From Ideonella dechloratans (GTDB lineage: Bacteria > Pseudomonadota > Gammaproteobacteria > Burkholderiales > Burkholderiaceae_C), in contig NZ_CP088081.1 of assembly GCF_021049305.1 (NCBI RefSeq), positions 992,001 through 1,056,000 on the forward strand: a DNA stretch of 64,000 nt. Direction: 5' to 3'. Below, in pieces: positions 8,078 through 19,506 of this stretch; positions within the stretch are counted from its first letter, which is position 1; the number at the start of each line of letters is the position of its first letter. Position numbers and translations under genes: made by a program. The notes beneath the pieces were generated by a model. The model did not search any database. It saw only the letters and a program-made list of their open reading frames with translations, and had not been told where the DNA came from.

Positions 8078-9591
8078 GCATCACCCACCTGAAAAGTCCC
8101 GAAGCGGCCGCACGCTGGCTGCAGTCCTGGGTCACCGGAACCCTGCGCACCGACAGCCGACTGGTGCAGCCGGGCGACGGTTTCATCGCCTGGCCCGGTC
8201 AGGTCACCGATGGCCGCCAGTACGTGCAGGCCGCCCTGGACGCCGGGGCCGCCACCTGCATCGTCGAGCTCGAGGGCATCGAGGCCTACGGCTTCGAGGA
8301 CTCTCGCGTGGCCGCGCTGCCGAACCTGAAGGAGGCCACCGGCCGCATCGCCGATGCCTACTTCGGCCGCCCCAGCGATGCGTTGAAGGTCGTCGCCGTC
8401 ACTGGCACCAATGGCAAGACCTCCAGCGCCTGGTGGACGGCCCAGGCCCTGGGCATGCTGGACCGGCCCTGCGGCCTGGTGGGCACGCTGGGCGTGGGCA
8501 CCCCGCCGGTGCCGGGCCGGGGCGAAGGCCACATCCGCTTCACCGGCCTGACCACGCCGGACCCGGTGGTGCTGCAGGCCAGCTTTGCCGACATGGTCCG
8601 GCAGGGGCTGCGGGCCTGCGCGATCGAGGCCTCGTCCATCGGCATCGCCGAGGAGCGCATGGCCGGCACGCGCATCGCGGTGGCCCTGTTCACCAACTTC
8701 ACCCGCGACCACCTGGACTACCACGGCGACATGGCCGCCTACTGGACCGAGAAGCGCCGCCTCTTCGGCTGGGACGGCCTGAAGTCCGCGGTGATCAACG
8801 TGGACGACCCGCAGGGCGCCAAGCTGGTGGCCGAACTGGCCGGCAGCGGGCTGGATCTGTGGACGGTCTCGGCCCAGGGCGAGGCCCGCATCCAGGCACG
8901 TGAAGTGGGCTACACCGCCCAGGGCCTGCGCTTCCTGCTGGCCGAGGCCGGCGGCGAGCAGGACCTGCCGGTGCAGACCGGCCTGATCGGCCAGTACAAC
9001 ATCAGCAACCTGCTGGGCGTGATCGGCGGCCTGCGCGCGCTGGGCGTGCCGCTGACCGATGCGGCCCTCGTCGCCCACCACATCACCCCGGTGCCGGGCC
9101 GCATGCAGCGCGTCAGCGCCGGTGCAGGCCAGCCTGAAGTGGTGGTGGACTACGCCCACACCCCCGATGCGCTGGAAAAGGCCGTGGAGGCGCTGCGCCC
9201 CATGGCCCAGGCCCGCGGTGGCCAGCTCTGGTGCGTGTTCGGCTGCGGGGGGGACCGCGACGCCACCAAGCGCCCGCTGATGGGCGCCATCGCCCAGCAG
9301 CGCGCCGACCGCGTGGTCGTCACCAGCGACAACCCGCGCCATGAGAACCCGCAGGCCATCGTCGACCAGATCGTGGCCGGCATGAGCGATCCGACGGGTT
9401 CGCTCAAGGTGCAGATCGAGGTGGACCGCCGCCTGGCCATCCTGCAGACCCTGGCCGCGGCCGGTCCGCAGGACGTGGTGCTGCTGGCCGGCAAGGGCCA
9501 CGAGGACTACCAGGACGTGGCCGGCGTGAAGCACCCCTTCTCGGATCTCGAGGTGGCCCAGGCCGGGCTGCACGCCAGGAGCGCCGCGTGA
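8074..9591 (+). CDS. murE: UDP-MurNAc-tripeptide ligase MurE (meso-DAP adding)
   Basis: 505-residue cytoplasmic Mur ligase adding the third residue of the peptidoglycan stem peptide. The ATP-binding motif is VTGTNGKTSSAWW and the C-terminal DNPR motif (TSDNPRHENP) marks specificity for meso-diaminopimelate, as expected in a Gram-negative. Length is normal. It follows ftsI after 46 bases and overlaps murF by GTGA. Confidence 0.97.
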   Translation: MSITHLKSPEAAARWLQSWVTGTLRTDSRLVQPGDGFIAWPGQVTDGRQYVQAALDAGAATCIVELEGIEAYGFEDSRVAALPNLKEATGRIADAYFGRPSDALKVVAVTGTNGKTSSAWWTAQALGMLDRPCGLVGTLGVGTPPVPGRGEGHIRFTGLTTPDPVVLQASFADMVRQGLRACAIEASSIGIAEERMAGTRIAVALFTNFTRDHLDYHGDMAAYWTEKRRLFGWDGLKSAVINVDDPQGAKLVAELAGSGLDLWTVSAQGEARIQAREVGYTAQGLRFLLAEAGGEQDLPVQTGLIGQYNISNLLGVIGGLRALGVPLTDAALVAHHITPVPGRMQRVSAGAGQPEVVVDYAHTPDALEKAVEALRPMAQARGGQLWCVFGCGGDRDATKRPLMGAIAQQRADRVVVTSDNPRHENPQAIVDQIVAGMSDPTGSLKVQIEVDRRLAILQTLAAAGPQDVVLLAGKGHEDYQDVAGVKHPFSDLEVAQAGLHARSAA

Positions 9592-10973
9592 CCGAGCTCA
9601 CCCTGTCCCTGGCGGCCCAGCTCATCCCCGGCGCACAGCGCCTGGGCGAGGGCGACCCGGTGCTGCGCCGTGTCCACACCGACACCCGCACCCTGGCGGC
9701 CGGGGACTGCTTCGTCGCCCTGCGCGGCGAGCGCTTCGATGCCCACGACTTCCTGCCCCAGGCCGCGGCGGCCGGGGCGGTGGCGGTGATCGGCAGCCGC
9801 GGCGTGGCCGCCTGCGGCCTGCCGGGCCTGCAGGTGGCCGACACGCTGCAGGCACTGCAGCAGCTGGCCACCGGCTGGCGCGCGCGCCACAGCCTGCCGC
9901 TGATCGCGGTGACCGGCAGCAACGGCAAGACCACCACCACCCAGATGATCGCCAGCATCCTGCGCGCCGCCGCGGGCGAGCAGGCCCTGGCCACCGCAGG
10001 CAACCTGAACAACCACATCGGCGTGCCGCTGACCGTGCTCGGCCTGCGGTCCGCACACCGCCTGGCGGTGGTCGAGCTGGGCATGAACCACCCCGGCGAG
10101 ATCGCCGAGCTGGCCGCCATCGCCCAGCCCACTGTGGCCCTGGTCAACAACGCCCAGCGCGAGCATCTGGAGTTCATGCAGACGGTCGAGGCCGTGGCGC
10201 GCGAGAACGGCAGCGTGCTCAGCGCCCTGCCGGCCGACGGCGTGGCGGTGTTCCCGGCCGATGACGCCTACACCCCGTTGTGGCGCACGCTGGCCGGCGA
10301 GCGTCGCGTGCTCACCTTCGCGCCCGAGCACGCCGATGTCACCGGCGACGCCACCTGGCAGGTCGACCACTGGGCCCTGCAGCTGCACACCCCGGCGGGC
10401 GATGCGTCGGTGAAGTTGGCCATCGCCGGGCGCCACAACATCCGCAACGCGCTGGCCGCCACCGCCTGCGCCCTGGCCGCCGGCGTGCCGCTGGCCGCCG
10501 TGGTGCAGGGCCTGCAGGCCTTCACGCCGGTCAAGGGCCGCTCGATGGTGCGCCCGCTGGTGCTGGACGGCCAGGCCCGCACGCTGATCGACGACAGCTA
10601 CAACGCCAACCCCGACTCGGTGCGTGCCGCCATTGCGGTGCTGGCCGAGCTGCCCGGCCCGCGCTGGCTGGTGCTGGGCGACATGGGCGAGGTCGGCGAC
10701 CAGGGGCCGGCCTTCCACGCCGAGGTGGGCCAGGCCGCGCGCGAGCAGGGCATCGAGCAGCTCTGGTGCGCCGGCGCCGCCGCGGCCGATGCCGCCCGTG
10801 CCTACGGCGCCGGGGCCCGGCACTTCGCCACCACGGCCGAACTGGTGGCGGCGCTGGGTCAGCGCCCGGCCTTCGCCTCGGTGCTGGTCAAGGGCTCGCG
10901 CTTCATGAAGATGGAACAGGTGGTGGCTGCCCTGCAGACCATTGCCGCCGGGGAGGACACCCATGCTGCTTAG
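9588..10973 (+). CDS. murF: UDP-MurNAc-tripeptide--D-Ala-D-Ala ligase MurF
   Basis: 461-residue Mur ligase that adds D-Ala-D-Ala to complete the pentapeptide precursor. The P-loop is [13 protein letters not shown]; the central [11 protein letters not shown] and C-terminal [10 protein letters not shown] segments are family signatures. It starts with GTG overlapping the murE stop. Its 3' end overlaps the mraY start by 11 bases. Confidence 0.97.
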   Translation: MTELTLSLAAQLIPGAQRLGEGDPVLRRVHTDTRTLAAGDCFVALRGERFDAHDFLPQAAAAGAVAVIGSRGVAACGLPGLQVADTLQALQQLATGWRARHSLPLIAVTGSNGKTTTTQMIASILRAAAGEQALATAGNLNNHIGVPLTVLGLRSAHRLAVVELGMNHPGEIAELAAIAQPTVALVNNAQREHLEFMQTVEAVARENGSVLSALPADGVAVFPADDAYTPLWRTLAGERRVLTFAPEHADVTGDATWQVDHWALQLHTPAGDASVKLAIAGRHNIRNALAATACALAAGVPLAAVVQGLQAFTPVKGRSMVRPLVLDGQARTLIDDSYNANPDSVRAAIAVLAELPGPRWLVLGDMGEVGDQGPAFHAEVGQAAREQGIEQLWCAGAAAADAARAYGAGARHFATTAELVAALGQRPAFASVLVKGSRFMKMEQVVAALQTIAAGEDTHAA

Positions 10974-12144
10974 TCTGGCCCAGTGGCTGCAGGGGCTGTA
11001 CCCCGAACAATTCGGTTTCCTGCGCGTCTTCCAGTACCTGACCTTCCGGGCCGTGATGGCGGCCATGACCGCGCTGGTCATCGGCCTGGCCTTCGGCCCC
11101 TGGCTGATCCGTCGCCTGACCGAGCTGAAGATCGGTCAGCCCATCCGCGAGTACGGGGTGCAGACCCACCTGGCCAAGGCCGGCACGCCCACGATGGGGG
11201 GCGCGCTGATCCTGATCGGCATCGGCGTGGCCACGCTGCTGTGGAGCGACTGGAGCAACCGCTTCGTCTGGGTCGTGATGATGGTCACCTTCGGCTTCGG
11301 CGCCATCGGCTGGACCGACGACTGGCGCAAGGTGGTGGACAAGAACCCCGAGGGCATGCGCTCGCGCGAGAAGTTCTTCTGGCAGACATTGATCGGCGTG
11401 GTCGCGGCGCTGTACCTGGCCTTCAGCGTGTCCGAGACGACCAATGTGCGGGTCATCGAGCTCTTCGTGCGCTGGGTGCAGAGCGGCTTCTCCAACGAGC
11501 TGCCGCCCAAGGCCGACCTGATGCTGCCCTTCTTCAAGAGCATCAGCTATCCGCTGGGCGTGTTCGGTTTCATGGCCCTGACCTGGTTCGTCATCGTCGG
11601 CGCCAGCAACGCGGTCAACCTGACCGACGGGCTGGACGGCCTGGCCATCATGCCGGTGGTGCTGGTGTCGGGCGCGCTGGCCCTCTTCGCCTACGTGGTG
11701 GGCAATGCCGTGTACGCCAAGTACCTGCTCTTCCCCTACATCCCGGGTGCCGGCGAGCTGATGATTCTGTGCGCCGCCATCGTCGGCTCGGGGCTGGCCT
11801 TCCTGTGGTTCAACGCCCACCCGGCCCAGGTCTTCATGGGCGACGTGGGCGCGCTGTCCCTGGGCGGCGCCCTGGGCACCATCGCGGTCATCACGCGCCA
11901 GGAGATCCTGCTGGGCGTGATGGGTGGCGTGTTCGTCGCCGAAGCCCTGTCGGTGATGCTGCAGGTCAGCTGGTTCAAGTACACGAAGAAGAAGTACGGC
12001 GAGGGCCGGCGCCTGCTGAAGATGGCGCCGCTGCACCACCACTTCGAGAAGTCCGGCTGGAACGAGACCCAGGTGGTGATCCGCTTCTGGATCATCACGA
12101 TGCTGCTGTGCCTGATCGGCCTGGCCAGCCTGAAGCTGCGGTGA
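10963..12144 (+). CDS. mraY: Phospho-MurNAc-pentapeptide transferase MraY
   Basis: 393-residue polytopic inner-membrane enzyme making lipid I from undecaprenyl phosphate and UDP-MurNAc-pentapeptide. Motifs: [17 protein letters not shown] (aspartate pair), [25 protein letters not shown] and the PLHHHFE loop. The ATG at 10963 follows GGGAGGAC; an in-frame ATG at 10942 lies deeper in murF and is less likely. Confidence 0.97.
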   Translation: MLLSLAQWLQGLYPEQFGFLRVFQYLTFRAVMAAMTALVIGLAFGPWLIRRLTELKIGQPIREYGVQTHLAKAGTPTMGGALILIGIGVATLLWSDWSNRFVWVVMMVTFGFGAIGWTDDWRKVVDKNPEGMRSREKFFWQTLIGVVAALYLAFSVSETTNVRVIELFVRWVQSGFSNELPPKADLMLPFFKSISYPLGVFGFMALTWFVIVGASNAVNLTDGLDGLAIMPVVLVSGALALFAYVVGNAVYAKYLLFPYIPGAGELMILCAAIVGSGLAFLWFNAHPAQVFMGDVGALSLGGALGTIAVITRQEILLGVMGGVFVAEALSVMLQVSWFKYTKKKYGEGRRLLKMAPLHHHFEKSGWNETQVVIRFWIITMLLCLIGLASLKLR

Positions 12145-12154
12145 CCCGACGACC

Positions 12155-13975
12155 ATGAAACACCTGCAAGACCTGTCCGTGCTGATCCTGGGCCTGGGTG
12201 ACTCCGGCCTGGCGATGGCGCGCTGGTGCGCGTGCCATGGGGCGGCGCGCATCCGGGTCTGGGATTCGCGCGCCAACCCGCCGCAGGCCGCGGCCCTGGC
12301 GGCCGAGGTGCCGGCGGCCAGCTTCTTCAGTGGCGCGCTGAGTGCCGACACGCTGGAAGACGCCCGACTGCTGCTCAAGAGCCCGGGCCTGTCGCCGGCC
12401 AAGCCGGAACTGCAGCCGCTGCTGGCAGCGGCCCAGGCGGTGGGCGTTCCCGTGGCGGGCGAGCTGGACCTGTACGCCCGTGCCCTGGCCGACCTGAAGG
12501 CCGACTGGGGTTATGCGCCCAAGGTGCTGGCCATCACCGGCACCAATGGCAAGACGACGACCACCTCGCTGACCGCCCAACTGGTCGAGCGCTGCGACCG
12601 CCGCGTGGCGGTGGCCGGCAACATCGGCCCGACCCTGCTGGACACCCTGACCAGCGCCTGGCTGGCCGAGGCCGAGGCCCGGGCGCTGGCGGCCGAGCAG
12701 GCCCAGGCCGAGGCGGAAGCTGCCGCCGCGGAGGCCGACGCCGCTGCTCAGGCGCCCCAGGTGGACTCGACTTCGGTCGAGGTCGCCGCGGCACCGGCGC
12801 CGGCGGATGAGCCGCCCGTGGGGAGCGATGCTGCGGCCGAGGACACCGAGACCGAGGACGGCACTGAAGAGGTGGCTGCGGTCGATGCGACGCCCCTGGA
12901 CGACGAGGCCGCGCCCGTGGTGCTGGCCCCGCCGCCGCCGGCCGAGCCGGTGTTCGAGCACCTGCCCCAGGTCTGGGTGCTGGAACTCTCCAGCTTCCAG
13001 CTCGACGGCGTGCAGGGCTTCGAGCCCAGCGCCGCCACCGTGCTCAACGTCACCCAGGACCACCTGGACTGGCATGGGTCGATGGAGGCCTACGCCGCCG
13101 CCAAGGCCCGCATCTTCGGCCAGCAGGCGGTGATGGTGATCAACCGCGACGACCCGCTGGTGGAGGCCATGGTGCCGGCGCCGGTGATGGTCAGCCCCGG
13201 CCGCGGCCGGCCCAAGAAGGCCATCCACCGCAACGTCTGCCGCTTCGGCCTGAACCCGCCGCAGCACCCGGGCGACTTCGGTCTGGTGGTGGAGGGTGGC
13301 ATGGCCTGGCTGGTGCGCGCCATGCCGGCCGACGAGACCATCAAGCGTCGCAAGGACGAGCCCGAGGAGATCATCCTGCAGCGCCTGATGCCGGCCGATG
13401 CGCTGCGCATCCGGGGTCGCCACAACGCGGCCAACGCGCTGGCCGCCCTGGCGCTGGCCACCGCCATCGGCTGCCCGCTGGCGCCGATGCTGCACGGCCT
13501 GCGCGAGTACCGCGGCGAGCCGCACCGGGTCGAATCGGTGGGTGTGGTCGGCGGCATCGAGGCCTTCGACGACAGCAAGGGCACCAATGTGGGCGCCACC
13601 GTGGCCGCGCTGGACGGCCTGGGCGCTGACCGCCACGGCAAGCTGGTGGTCATCCTGGGCGGAGACGGCAAGGGCCAGGACTTCGGCCCGCTGGCCGGCC
13701 CGGTGGCCCGCCATGCACGCGCGGTGGCCACGATCGGCCGCGACGCCGAGGCCATCGAGGCCATGCTGGCCGGCACGGGCGTGCCCTTCCAGCGCCACGC
13801 CACGCTGGAGGCGGCGGTGCCCTGGTGCTTCGCCCAGGCCCAGGGCGGTGATGCCGTGCTGCTGAGCCCGGCCTGCGCCAGCCTGGACATGTTCCGCAAC
13901 TACGCCCATCGCTCCGAGGTGTTCATCGCCGCGGTGCAGCAGTGGGCGGCCGACCAAGGGGAGCTGTTCGCATGA
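12155..13975 (+). CDS. murD: UDP-MurNAc-L-alanine--D-glutamate ligase MurD with a large internal insertion
   Basis: 606 residues, against about 440-500 for most MurD proteins. Cytoplasmic ligase adding D-Glu. The P-loop GTNGKTTT begins at residue 129, GNIG at 155, ELSSFQLDG at about 277, the [13 protein letters not shown] loop follows, and the C-terminal domain has [11 protein letters not shown] and [11 protein letters not shown]. Between GNIG and ELSSFQL, residues about 170-267 are almost only Ala, Glu, Asp and Pro, with no homology I recognise. All catalytic motifs flank it intact, so the enzyme is probably active. It overlaps ftsW by ATGA. Confidence 0.95.
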   Translation: MKHLQDLSVLILGLGDSGLAMARWCACHGAARIRVWDSRANPPQAAALAAEVPAASFFSGALSADTLEDARLLLKSPGLSPAKPELQPLLAAAQAVGVPVAGELDLYARALADLKADWGYAPKVLAITGTNGKTTTTSLTAQLVERCDRRVAVAGNIGPTLLDTLTSAWLAEAEARALAAEQAQAEAEAAAAEADAAAQAPQVDSTSVEVAAAPAPADEPPVGSDAAAEDTETEDGTEEVAAVDATPLDDEAAPVVLAPPPPAEPVFEHLPQVWVLELSSFQLDGVQGFEPSAATVLNVTQDHLDWHGSMEAYAAAKARIFGQQAVMVINRDDPLVEAMVPAPVMVSPGRGRPKKAIHRNVCRFGLNPPQHPGDFGLVVEGGMAWLVRAMPADETIKRRKDEPEEIILQRLMPADALRIRGRHNAANALAALALATAIGCPLAPMLHGLREYRGEPHRVESVGVVGGIEAFDDSKGTNVGATVAALDGLGADRHGKLVVILGGDGKGQDFGPLAGPVARHARAVATIGRDAEAIEAMLAGTGVPFQRHATLEAAVPWCFAQAQGGDAVLLSPACASLDMFRNYAHRSEVFIAAVQQWAADQGELFA

Positions 13976-15243
13976 AGCTGGCCGCCACCTTGCCGGACTG
14001 GTCCGGGCTGCGCGAGCGGCTGGCGGGCCTGTGGGCGCGCGGCCGCGAAGGCAGCGAGCACCTGCCCATCCGCGACTGGGTGGGCGGCGCCACGGCGCGG
14101 CCAACGTCGGTGTCGGGCTTCGACACCGCATTGATCTGGGTGGTGGTCTGCCTGCTGGCCTTCAGCCTGGTGATGGTCTATTCGGCCTCGGTGGCCATGC
14201 CCGACAGCCCGAAGTTCTCGCGCTACGACACCAGCTACTTCCTGGTGCGCCAGTCCGCCTTCGTCGCGGTGGCCTTCGTCGCGGCGGTCGTCACACTGCA
14301 GATCCCGATCGCCACCTGGGAGAAGTGGGCGCCCTGGCTGTTCGCCGCCACGCTGGCCCTGCTGATCCTCACGCTGATCCCCTTCATCGGCAAGGGCGTG
14401 AATGGCGCGCGCCGCTGGATCCCGCTGGGCATCATGAACTTCCAGCCCAGCGAGCTGTGCAAGCTGGCCATGGCCATGTACGCGGCCAGCTACATGGTGC
14501 GCAAGATGGAGGTCAAGGAGAACTTCATCAAGGCGGTCTGGCCCATGGCCGTGTCGCTGGGCGTGGTGGGCGTGCTGCTGCTGGCCGAGCCCGACATGGG
14601 CGCCTTCATGGTGATCGCCGCGATCGCGCTGGGCATCCTGTTCCTGGGCGGCGTGAACGGCCGCATGTTCCTGCTCAGCGTGGCGGTGCTGGTCGGCGCC
14701 TTCGTGCTGATGATCGTGTTCAGCGAGTTCCGCCGCCAGCGCATCTTCGCCTACCTGGATCCGTGGAACCCCAACTACGCCCAGGGCAAGGCCTACCAGC
14801 TGACCCACTCGCTGATCGCCTTCGGTCGCGGCGAGGTCTTCGGCCAGGGCCTGGGCAACTCGATCGAGAAGCTGCATTACCTGCCCGAGGCCCACACCGA
14901 CTTCCTGATGGCGGTGATCGGCGAGGAGCTGGGCTTCGTCGCGGTGGTGATCGTGATCTCGGTCTTCTTCTGGATCACCCGCCGCGTCTTCGTGATCGGC
15001 CGCCAGGCCATCGCGCTGGACCGCATCTTCGCCGGGCTGATGGCCCAGGGCATCGGCATCTGGTTCGGTGCACAGAGCTTCATCAACATGGGCGTGAACC
15101 TGGGGGTGCTGCCCACCAAGGGCCTGACGCTGCCGCTGCTGTCCTATGGCGGCTCCGGCGTGCTGCTCAACCTCGTGGCCCTGGCCATCGTGCTGCGGGT
15201 CGATCAAGAGAATCGGCAGCTCATGCGAGGAGGCCGGGCATGA
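13972..15243 (+). CDS. ftsW: Septal peptidoglycan glycosyltransferase FtsW (SEDS family)
   Basis: 423-residue polytopic membrane protein that polymerises lipid II at the septum with FtsI. Family signatures: [30 protein letters not shown], the [20 protein letters not shown] block and the C-terminal [15 protein letters not shown] cytoplasmic N-terminal segment of about 45 residues precedes the first membrane helix. The ATG at 13972 overlaps the murD stop; the 3' end overlaps murG by ATGA. Confidence 0.97.
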   Translation: MKLAATLPDWSGLRERLAGLWARGREGSEHLPIRDWVGGATARPTSVSGFDTALIWVVVCLLAFSLVMVYSASVAMPDSPKFSRYDTSYFLVRQSAFVAVAFVAAVVTLQIPIATWEKWAPWLFAATLALLILTLIPFIGKGVNGARRWIPLGIMNFQPSELCKLAMAMYAASYMVRKMEVKENFIKAVWPMAVSLGVVGVLLLAEPDMGAFMVIAAIALGILFLGGVNGRMFLLSVAVLVGAFVLMIVFSEFRRQRIFAYLDPWNPNYAQGKAYQLTHSLIAFGRGEVFGQGLGNSIEKLHYLPEAHTDFLMAVIGEELGFVAVVIVISVFFWITRRVFVIGRQAIALDRIFAGLMAQGIGIWFGAQSFINMGVNLGVLPTKGLTLPLLSYGGSGVLLNLVALAIVLRVDQENRQLMRGGRA

Positions 15244-16334
15244 GCGCGATGGCCCGCACCCGTCACCTGGTCATCATGGCCGCCGGCACCGGCGGGCATG
15301 TGATCCCCGGCCTGGCCGTGGCGCGCGAGATGGGCACCCGCGGCTGGACCGTCAGCTGGCTGGGCACCGAGGGCGGCATGGAGAACCGGCTGGTGCCGCC
15401 CACCGGCATCCCGATGGACCGCCTGGCCTTCAGCGGCCTGCGCGGCAAGGGCCTGGCCCACAGCGTGGGCGGCGTGTTCCGCCTGCTCGGGGCCTTCTGG
15501 GACAGCTTCCGGATCTTCCGCCGCCGCCGCGCCGACGCGGTCCTGGGCATGGGCGGCTACGTCTGCTTCCCCGGCGGCTGGGTGGCCAAGCTGAGTGGCC
15601 GGCCGCTGGTGCTGGTCAATGCCGACGCCGCCCTGCTGATGAGCAACAAGGCCCTGCTGCCGGTGGCCGACAAGGTGGCCTTCGGCTTCGACGGCCCGGC
15701 CGTCGAGAAGGTGAAGCAGGCGGTGGTGACGGGCAACCCGGTGCGCGCCGAGATCGAGGCCATGCCGGCCCCGGCCCAGCGCTTTGCCGGCCGCCAGGGC
15801 CCCCTGCGGGTGCTGGTGGTGGGCGGCAGCCTGGGGGCCCGCGTGCTCAACGAACAGGTGCCCGCCGCCCTGGCCCATCTGCCGGCCGAGCAGCGGCCCC
15901 AGGTGACCCACCAGACCGGCATGGCCCATCTGGAAGACGTGCGGGCCCGCTACGCCACCCTGGGCGTGCAGGCCGAGGTGCTGCCCTTCATCGACGACAT
16001 GGACCGCCGCCTGGCCGAGTGCGACGTGATCGTCTGCCGGGCCGGTGCCATCACGGTGAGCGAGCTGTGCGCGGCCGGTGTCGCCAGCGTGCTGGTGCCG
16101 CTGGTGGTGAGCACCACCTCGCACCAGCGCGACAACGCGGCCTGGATGGCGGCGCGCGGCGCGGCCATCCACCTGCCGCAGAACGAACTCAACCCGCAGT
16201 CGCTGGCCGAACTGCTGTCGCAGCTGTCCCGTGAGCGACTGCTGGCCATGGCCGAGCAGGCCCGCCTGCTGGCGCGGCCGCAGGCCGCCGCCAAGGTGGC
16301 CGATGAAATTGAAAGGCTGGTGAAGCCGACATGA
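15240..16334 (+). CDS. murG: Lipid II synthase MurG (UDP-GlcNAc transferase)
   Basis: 364-residue peripheral membrane GT-B enzyme adding GlcNAc to lipid I. The N-terminal glycine loop is [16 protein letters not shown], the second is [13 protein letters not shown], and the donor-site region is [15 protein letters not shown]. The start overlaps the ftsW stop; an in-frame ATG at 15249 (MARTRHLV) is an equally reasonable initiator. The 3' end overlaps murC by 4 bases. Confidence 0.97.
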   Translation: MSAMARTRHLVIMAAGTGGHVIPGLAVAREMGTRGWTVSWLGTEGGMENRLVPPTGIPMDRLAFSGLRGKGLAHSVGGVFRLLGAFWDSFRIFRRRRADAVLGMGGYVCFPGGWVAKLSGRPLVLVNADAALLMSNKALLPVADKVAFGFDGPAVEKVKQAVVTGNPVRAEIEAMPAPAQRFAGRQGPLRVLVVGGSLGARVLNEQVPAALAHLPAEQRPQVTHQTGMAHLEDVRARYATLGVQAEVLPFIDDMDRRLAECDVIVCRAGAITVSELCAAGVASVLVPLVVSTTSHQRDNAAWMAARGAAIHLPQNELNPQSLAELLSQLSRERLLAMAEQARLLARPQAAAKVADEIERLVKPT

Positions 16335-17740
16335 AACACGCCGTCAAGCGCATCCACTTCGTGGGCATCGGGGGGGCCGGCATGAGCGGCATCGCCGAGA
16401 TCCTGCACAACCTGGGTTACCAGGTCACCGGTTCCGACCAGGCCGAATCGGCCACCACCCGCCGCCTGGCCAGCCTGGGCATCGGCGTGACCATCGGCCA
16501 CGAGGCCGCCCACCTGGGCGCGGCCCAGGCCGTGGTCATCTCGTCGGCCGTGAAGGGCGACAACCCCGAGGTCATCGCCGCCCGGTCCCACCACATCCCG
16601 GTGGTGCCGCGCGCGGTGATGCTGGCCGAGCTGATGCGCCTGAGAAAGGGCATCGCCATCGCCGGCACCCACGGCAAGACGACCACGACCTCGCTGGTCA
16701 CCAGCGTGCTGGCCGAGGCGGGCGTGGACCCCACCTTCGTGATCGGCGGCAAGCTCAATTCGGCCGGCGCCAACTCGCGCCTCGGCTCGGGCGAGTTCAT
16801 CGTGGTCGAGGCCGACGAGTCGGACGCCTCCTTCCTGAACCTGATGCCCATCCTGTCGGTGGTGACCAACATCGACCAGGACCACATGGACACCTACGGC
16901 CACGACTACGCGCGGCTGAAGCAGGCCTTCGTGGAGTTCATCCACCGCATGCCCTTCTACGGCGCGGCGGTGCTGTGCGGCGACGACCCGGGCGTGCAGA
17001 GCATCATTCCGATGATCTCCCGCCCGGTGGTCCAGTACGGCCTGGGCGAGGGCCTGCCGGTGCGGGCGGTCGATGTGCAGGCATTGGCCGGTGGCCGCAT
17101 GCGCTTCACCTGCCAGCGGCGCAACGGCCATGTGATGCCCGACCTGGACATCACGCTGAACCTGCCGGGCGAGCACAACGTGCGCAATGCGCTGGCGGCC
17201 ATCGCGGTGGCCACCGAGCTGGAACTGCCGGACGAGCCCATCGTGGCGGCGCTGGCCAAGTTCAGCGGCGTGGGCCGACGCTTCCAGCGCTACGGCGAGC
17301 TGGCCTGCCAGGGCGGCGGCCAGTTCACCCTGATCGACGACTACGGCCACCACCCGGTGGAGATGGCCGCGGTCATCGCCGCCGCGCGCGGGGCCTTCCC
17401 GGGCCGGCGCCTGGTGCTGGCCTTCCAGCCGCACCGCTACACCCGCACCCGCGACTGCTTCGAGGACTTCGTCAAGGTGCTGGGCCAGGCCGACGCGGTG
17501 CTGCTGACCGAGGTCTACGCGGCGGGCGAGGCGCCCATCGTCGCGGCCGATGGCCGTTCGCTGGCACGCGCCCTGCGGGTGGCCGGCAAGGTCGATCCGC
17601 TGTTCGTCGACGACGTGAAGCAGCTGCCGGCCGAGATCGCGGGCTTCGCACGCGACGGGGATGTGGTGATCGTGATGGGCGCAGGCTCGATCGGGGCCGT
17701 GCCGGCCCAGGTGGTGGAACAGGTGGGACAAGCAGCATGA
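16331..17740 (+). CDS. murC: UDP-N-acetylmuramate--L-alanine ligase MurC
   Basis: 469-residue Mur ligase attaching the first stem-peptide residue. Motifs: [17 protein letters not shown] at the N-terminus, the P-loop [33 protein letters not shown], and the C-terminal DDYGHHPVE and [11 protein letters not shown]. It overlaps both murG and ddl by ATGA, so it lies in the same translationally coupled series. Confidence 0.97.
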   Translation: MKHAVKRIHFVGIGGAGMSGIAEILHNLGYQVTGSDQAESATTRRLASLGIGVTIGHEAAHLGAAQAVVISSAVKGDNPEVIAARSHHIPVVPRAVMLAELMRLRKGIAIAGTHGKTTTTSLVTSVLAEAGVDPTFVIGGKLNSAGANSRLGSGEFIVVEADESDASFLNLMPILSVVTNIDQDHMDTYGHDYARLKQAFVEFIHRMPFYGAAVLCGDDPGVQSIIPMISRPVVQYGLGEGLPVRAVDVQALAGGRMRFTCQRRNGHVMPDLDITLNLPGEHNVRNALAAIAVATELELPDEPIVAALAKFSGVGRRFQRYGELACQGGGQFTLIDDYGHHPVEMAAVIAAARGAFPGRRLVLAFQPHRYTRTRDCFEDFVKVLGQADAVLLTEVYAAGEAPIVAADGRSLARALRVAGKVDPLFVDDVKQLPAEIAGFARDGDVVIVMGAGSIGAVPAQVVEQVGQAA

Positions 17741-18714
17741 GCACGGTGGACGTGAAGGCGCTGGGCAAGGTGGCGGTGTTGATGGGCGGCAGCTCGGCCG
17801 AGCGGCCGGTCTCGCTGATGTCGGGCGAGGGCGTGCTCAAGGCCCTGCGCTCGCGCGGCGTGGACGCCCATGCCTTCGATCCGGCCGAACGCGACCTGGG
17901 CGATCTCAAGCGCGAGGGCTTCGACCGCTGCTTCATCGCCCTGCACGGTCGCCATGGCGAGGACGGCACGGTGCAGGGCGCGCTCGAACTGTTGGGCATT
18001 CCCTACACCGGCTCGGGCGTGATGGCCTCGGCCGTGGCGATGGACAAGGTCATGACCAAGCGGGTCTGGCTGGCCGAAGGCCTGCCCACGCCGCGCTGGC
18101 GCCGCCTGTCCACCGAGGAGCGCACGCATGAAATGGTGCGAGAGGTGCCCGATGCCCTGGGCCTGCCGCTGATCGTCAAGCCGGCCAAGGAGGGTTCTTC
18201 CTTCGGTGTGACGAAGGTGCGGGGGTATTCCGGCATGCAGGAAGCGGTCACTCTCGCGGCACAATACGACTCCGACGTGCTTTGCGAAGAATTCATCGAC
18301 GGTGACGAGGTGACCTGCCCCGTGCTGGGTGAGGGCGAAGCCTCCGCCGCGTTGCCGGTGATCCGCATCCAGGCCCCCGACGGCAACTACGATTTCGAGC
18401 ACAAGTACTACTCCGAGGAGACGCGCTACCTGGTCCCGTCCGGCCTGCCCGAGGCGGAGGAGCGCGAGATCCAGCGCCTGGTGGTGGCCGCCTACCGCGC
18501 CCTGGGTTGCCGAGGCTGGGGCCGCGCCGATCTGATGATCCGCGCCAGCGACCGCAAGCCCTTCCTGCTGGAGATGAACACCTCGCCGGGCATGACCGGC
18601 CACTCGCTCGTGCCGCAATCGGCCAAGGCCGCCGGCATCAGCTACGAAGACCTCTGCCTGCGTCTGCTCGCCGGCGCCACCCTGGACAGCCGGACCCCCG
18701 CCGCCCAGCCATGA
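17737..18714 (+). CDS. ddl: D-alanine--D-alanine ligase
   Basis: 325-residue ATP-grasp enzyme making the D-Ala-D-Ala used by MurF. Visible: [17 protein letters not shown], the [12 protein letters not shown] substrate loop, [14 protein letters not shown] in the ATP-grasp fold, and the metal-binding end [17 protein letters not shown]. The dcw position corresponds to ddlB of E. coli. It overlaps murC and ftsQ by ATGA. Confidence 0.96.
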   Translation: MSTVDVKALGKVAVLMGGSSAERPVSLMSGEGVLKALRSRGVDAHAFDPAERDLGDLKREGFDRCFIALHGRHGEDGTVQGALELLGIPYTGSGVMASAVAMDKVMTKRVWLAEGLPTPRWRRLSTEERTHEMVREVPDALGLPLIVKPAKEGSSFGVTKVRGYSGMQEAVTLAAQYDSDVLCEEFIDGDEVTCPVLGEGEASAALPVIRIQAPDGNYDFEHKYYSEETRYLVPSGLPEAEEREIQRLVVAAYRALGCRGWGRADLMIRASDRKPFLLEMNTSPGMTGHSLVPQSAKAAGISYEDLCLRLLAGATLDSRTPAAQP

Positions 18715-19499
18715 ACTCCGCGACCTTGTCCCAACCGCTGCCGCCCGATGTGCGCGTGACCCAGTTCACCACGCTGGTGGTGGCTGCGGCCGTGGCCGCA
18801 CTGCTGCTGGCCGCGGCCGCGGGCTGGGTCGCGCGCCAGCCGCTGTTCGCCTTCGCCGGCATCCGGCTGGAGGGCGATGTGAGCCGCAACAGCGCGGCCA
18901 ACATCCGGGCCAACATCGCGGCCAAGCTGACCGGCAACTTCTTCACGCTCGACTTGCAGTCTGCGCGCCAAGTCTTTGAAAGTCTGCCCTGGGTGCGCCA
19001 TGCGGTCGTCCAGCGTGTGTGGCCCAACCTGCTGGAGGTGACGCTGGAGGAGCACAAGCCCGCCGCCGTCTGGAAGGGCGACGAGGGCAACGACCGCCTG
19101 GTCAACACCTACGGCGAGGTCTTCGAGGCCAACGTCGGCGACGTGGACGACGAGGAGCTGCCCGAGTTCTCCGGCGACGAGGCCAATGCGCCGGAGATGC
19201 TGGCCATGTACCGCCGCCTGAACCCGGTCTTCGCCCCGCTGGATCTGCAGGTGACACGTCTGGCGCTGTCGGGTCGCGGCTCCTGGGAGGCCGAGATGGA
19301 CAACGGCGCCGTGGTCGAGATCGGCCGCGGCAGCGATGAGGAAGTGCTGGCCCGCTGCGCCCGCTTCGTGCGCACCGTCACCCAGGCCGCCGCCCGCCTG
19401 CCGCGCGGCTGGAGCCAGGCCGATCTGCGGCACACCGATGGCTATGCGCTGCGCCTGAAGGGCGCGGCCGGCGCCGCCAACACCCCCACCACGCATTGA
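18711..19499 (+). CDS. ftsQ: Cell division protein FtsQ
   Basis: 262-residue bitopic protein: a cytoplasmic tail, one transmembrane helix at about residues 20-42, then a POTRA domain ([21 protein letters not shown]) and a beta domain with the [18 protein letters not shown] signature. It recruits FtsL and FtsB to the septum. The ATG at 18711 overlaps the ddl stop. ftsA begins 7 bases after its stop. Confidence 0.96.
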   Translation: MNSATLSQPLPPDVRVTQFTTLVVAAAVAALLLAAAAGWVARQPLFAFAGIRLEGDVSRNSAANIRANIAAKLTGNFFTLDLQSARQVFESLPWVRHAVVQRVWPNLLEVTLEEHKPAAVWKGDEGNDRLVNTYGEVFEANVGDVDDEELPEFSGDEANAPEMLAMYRRLNPVFAPLDLQVTRLALSGRGSWEAEMDNGAVVEIGRGSDEEVLARCARFVRTVTQAAARLPRGWSQADLRHTDGYALRLKGAAGAANTPTTH

Positions 19500-19506
19500 G
19501 GAAGGC

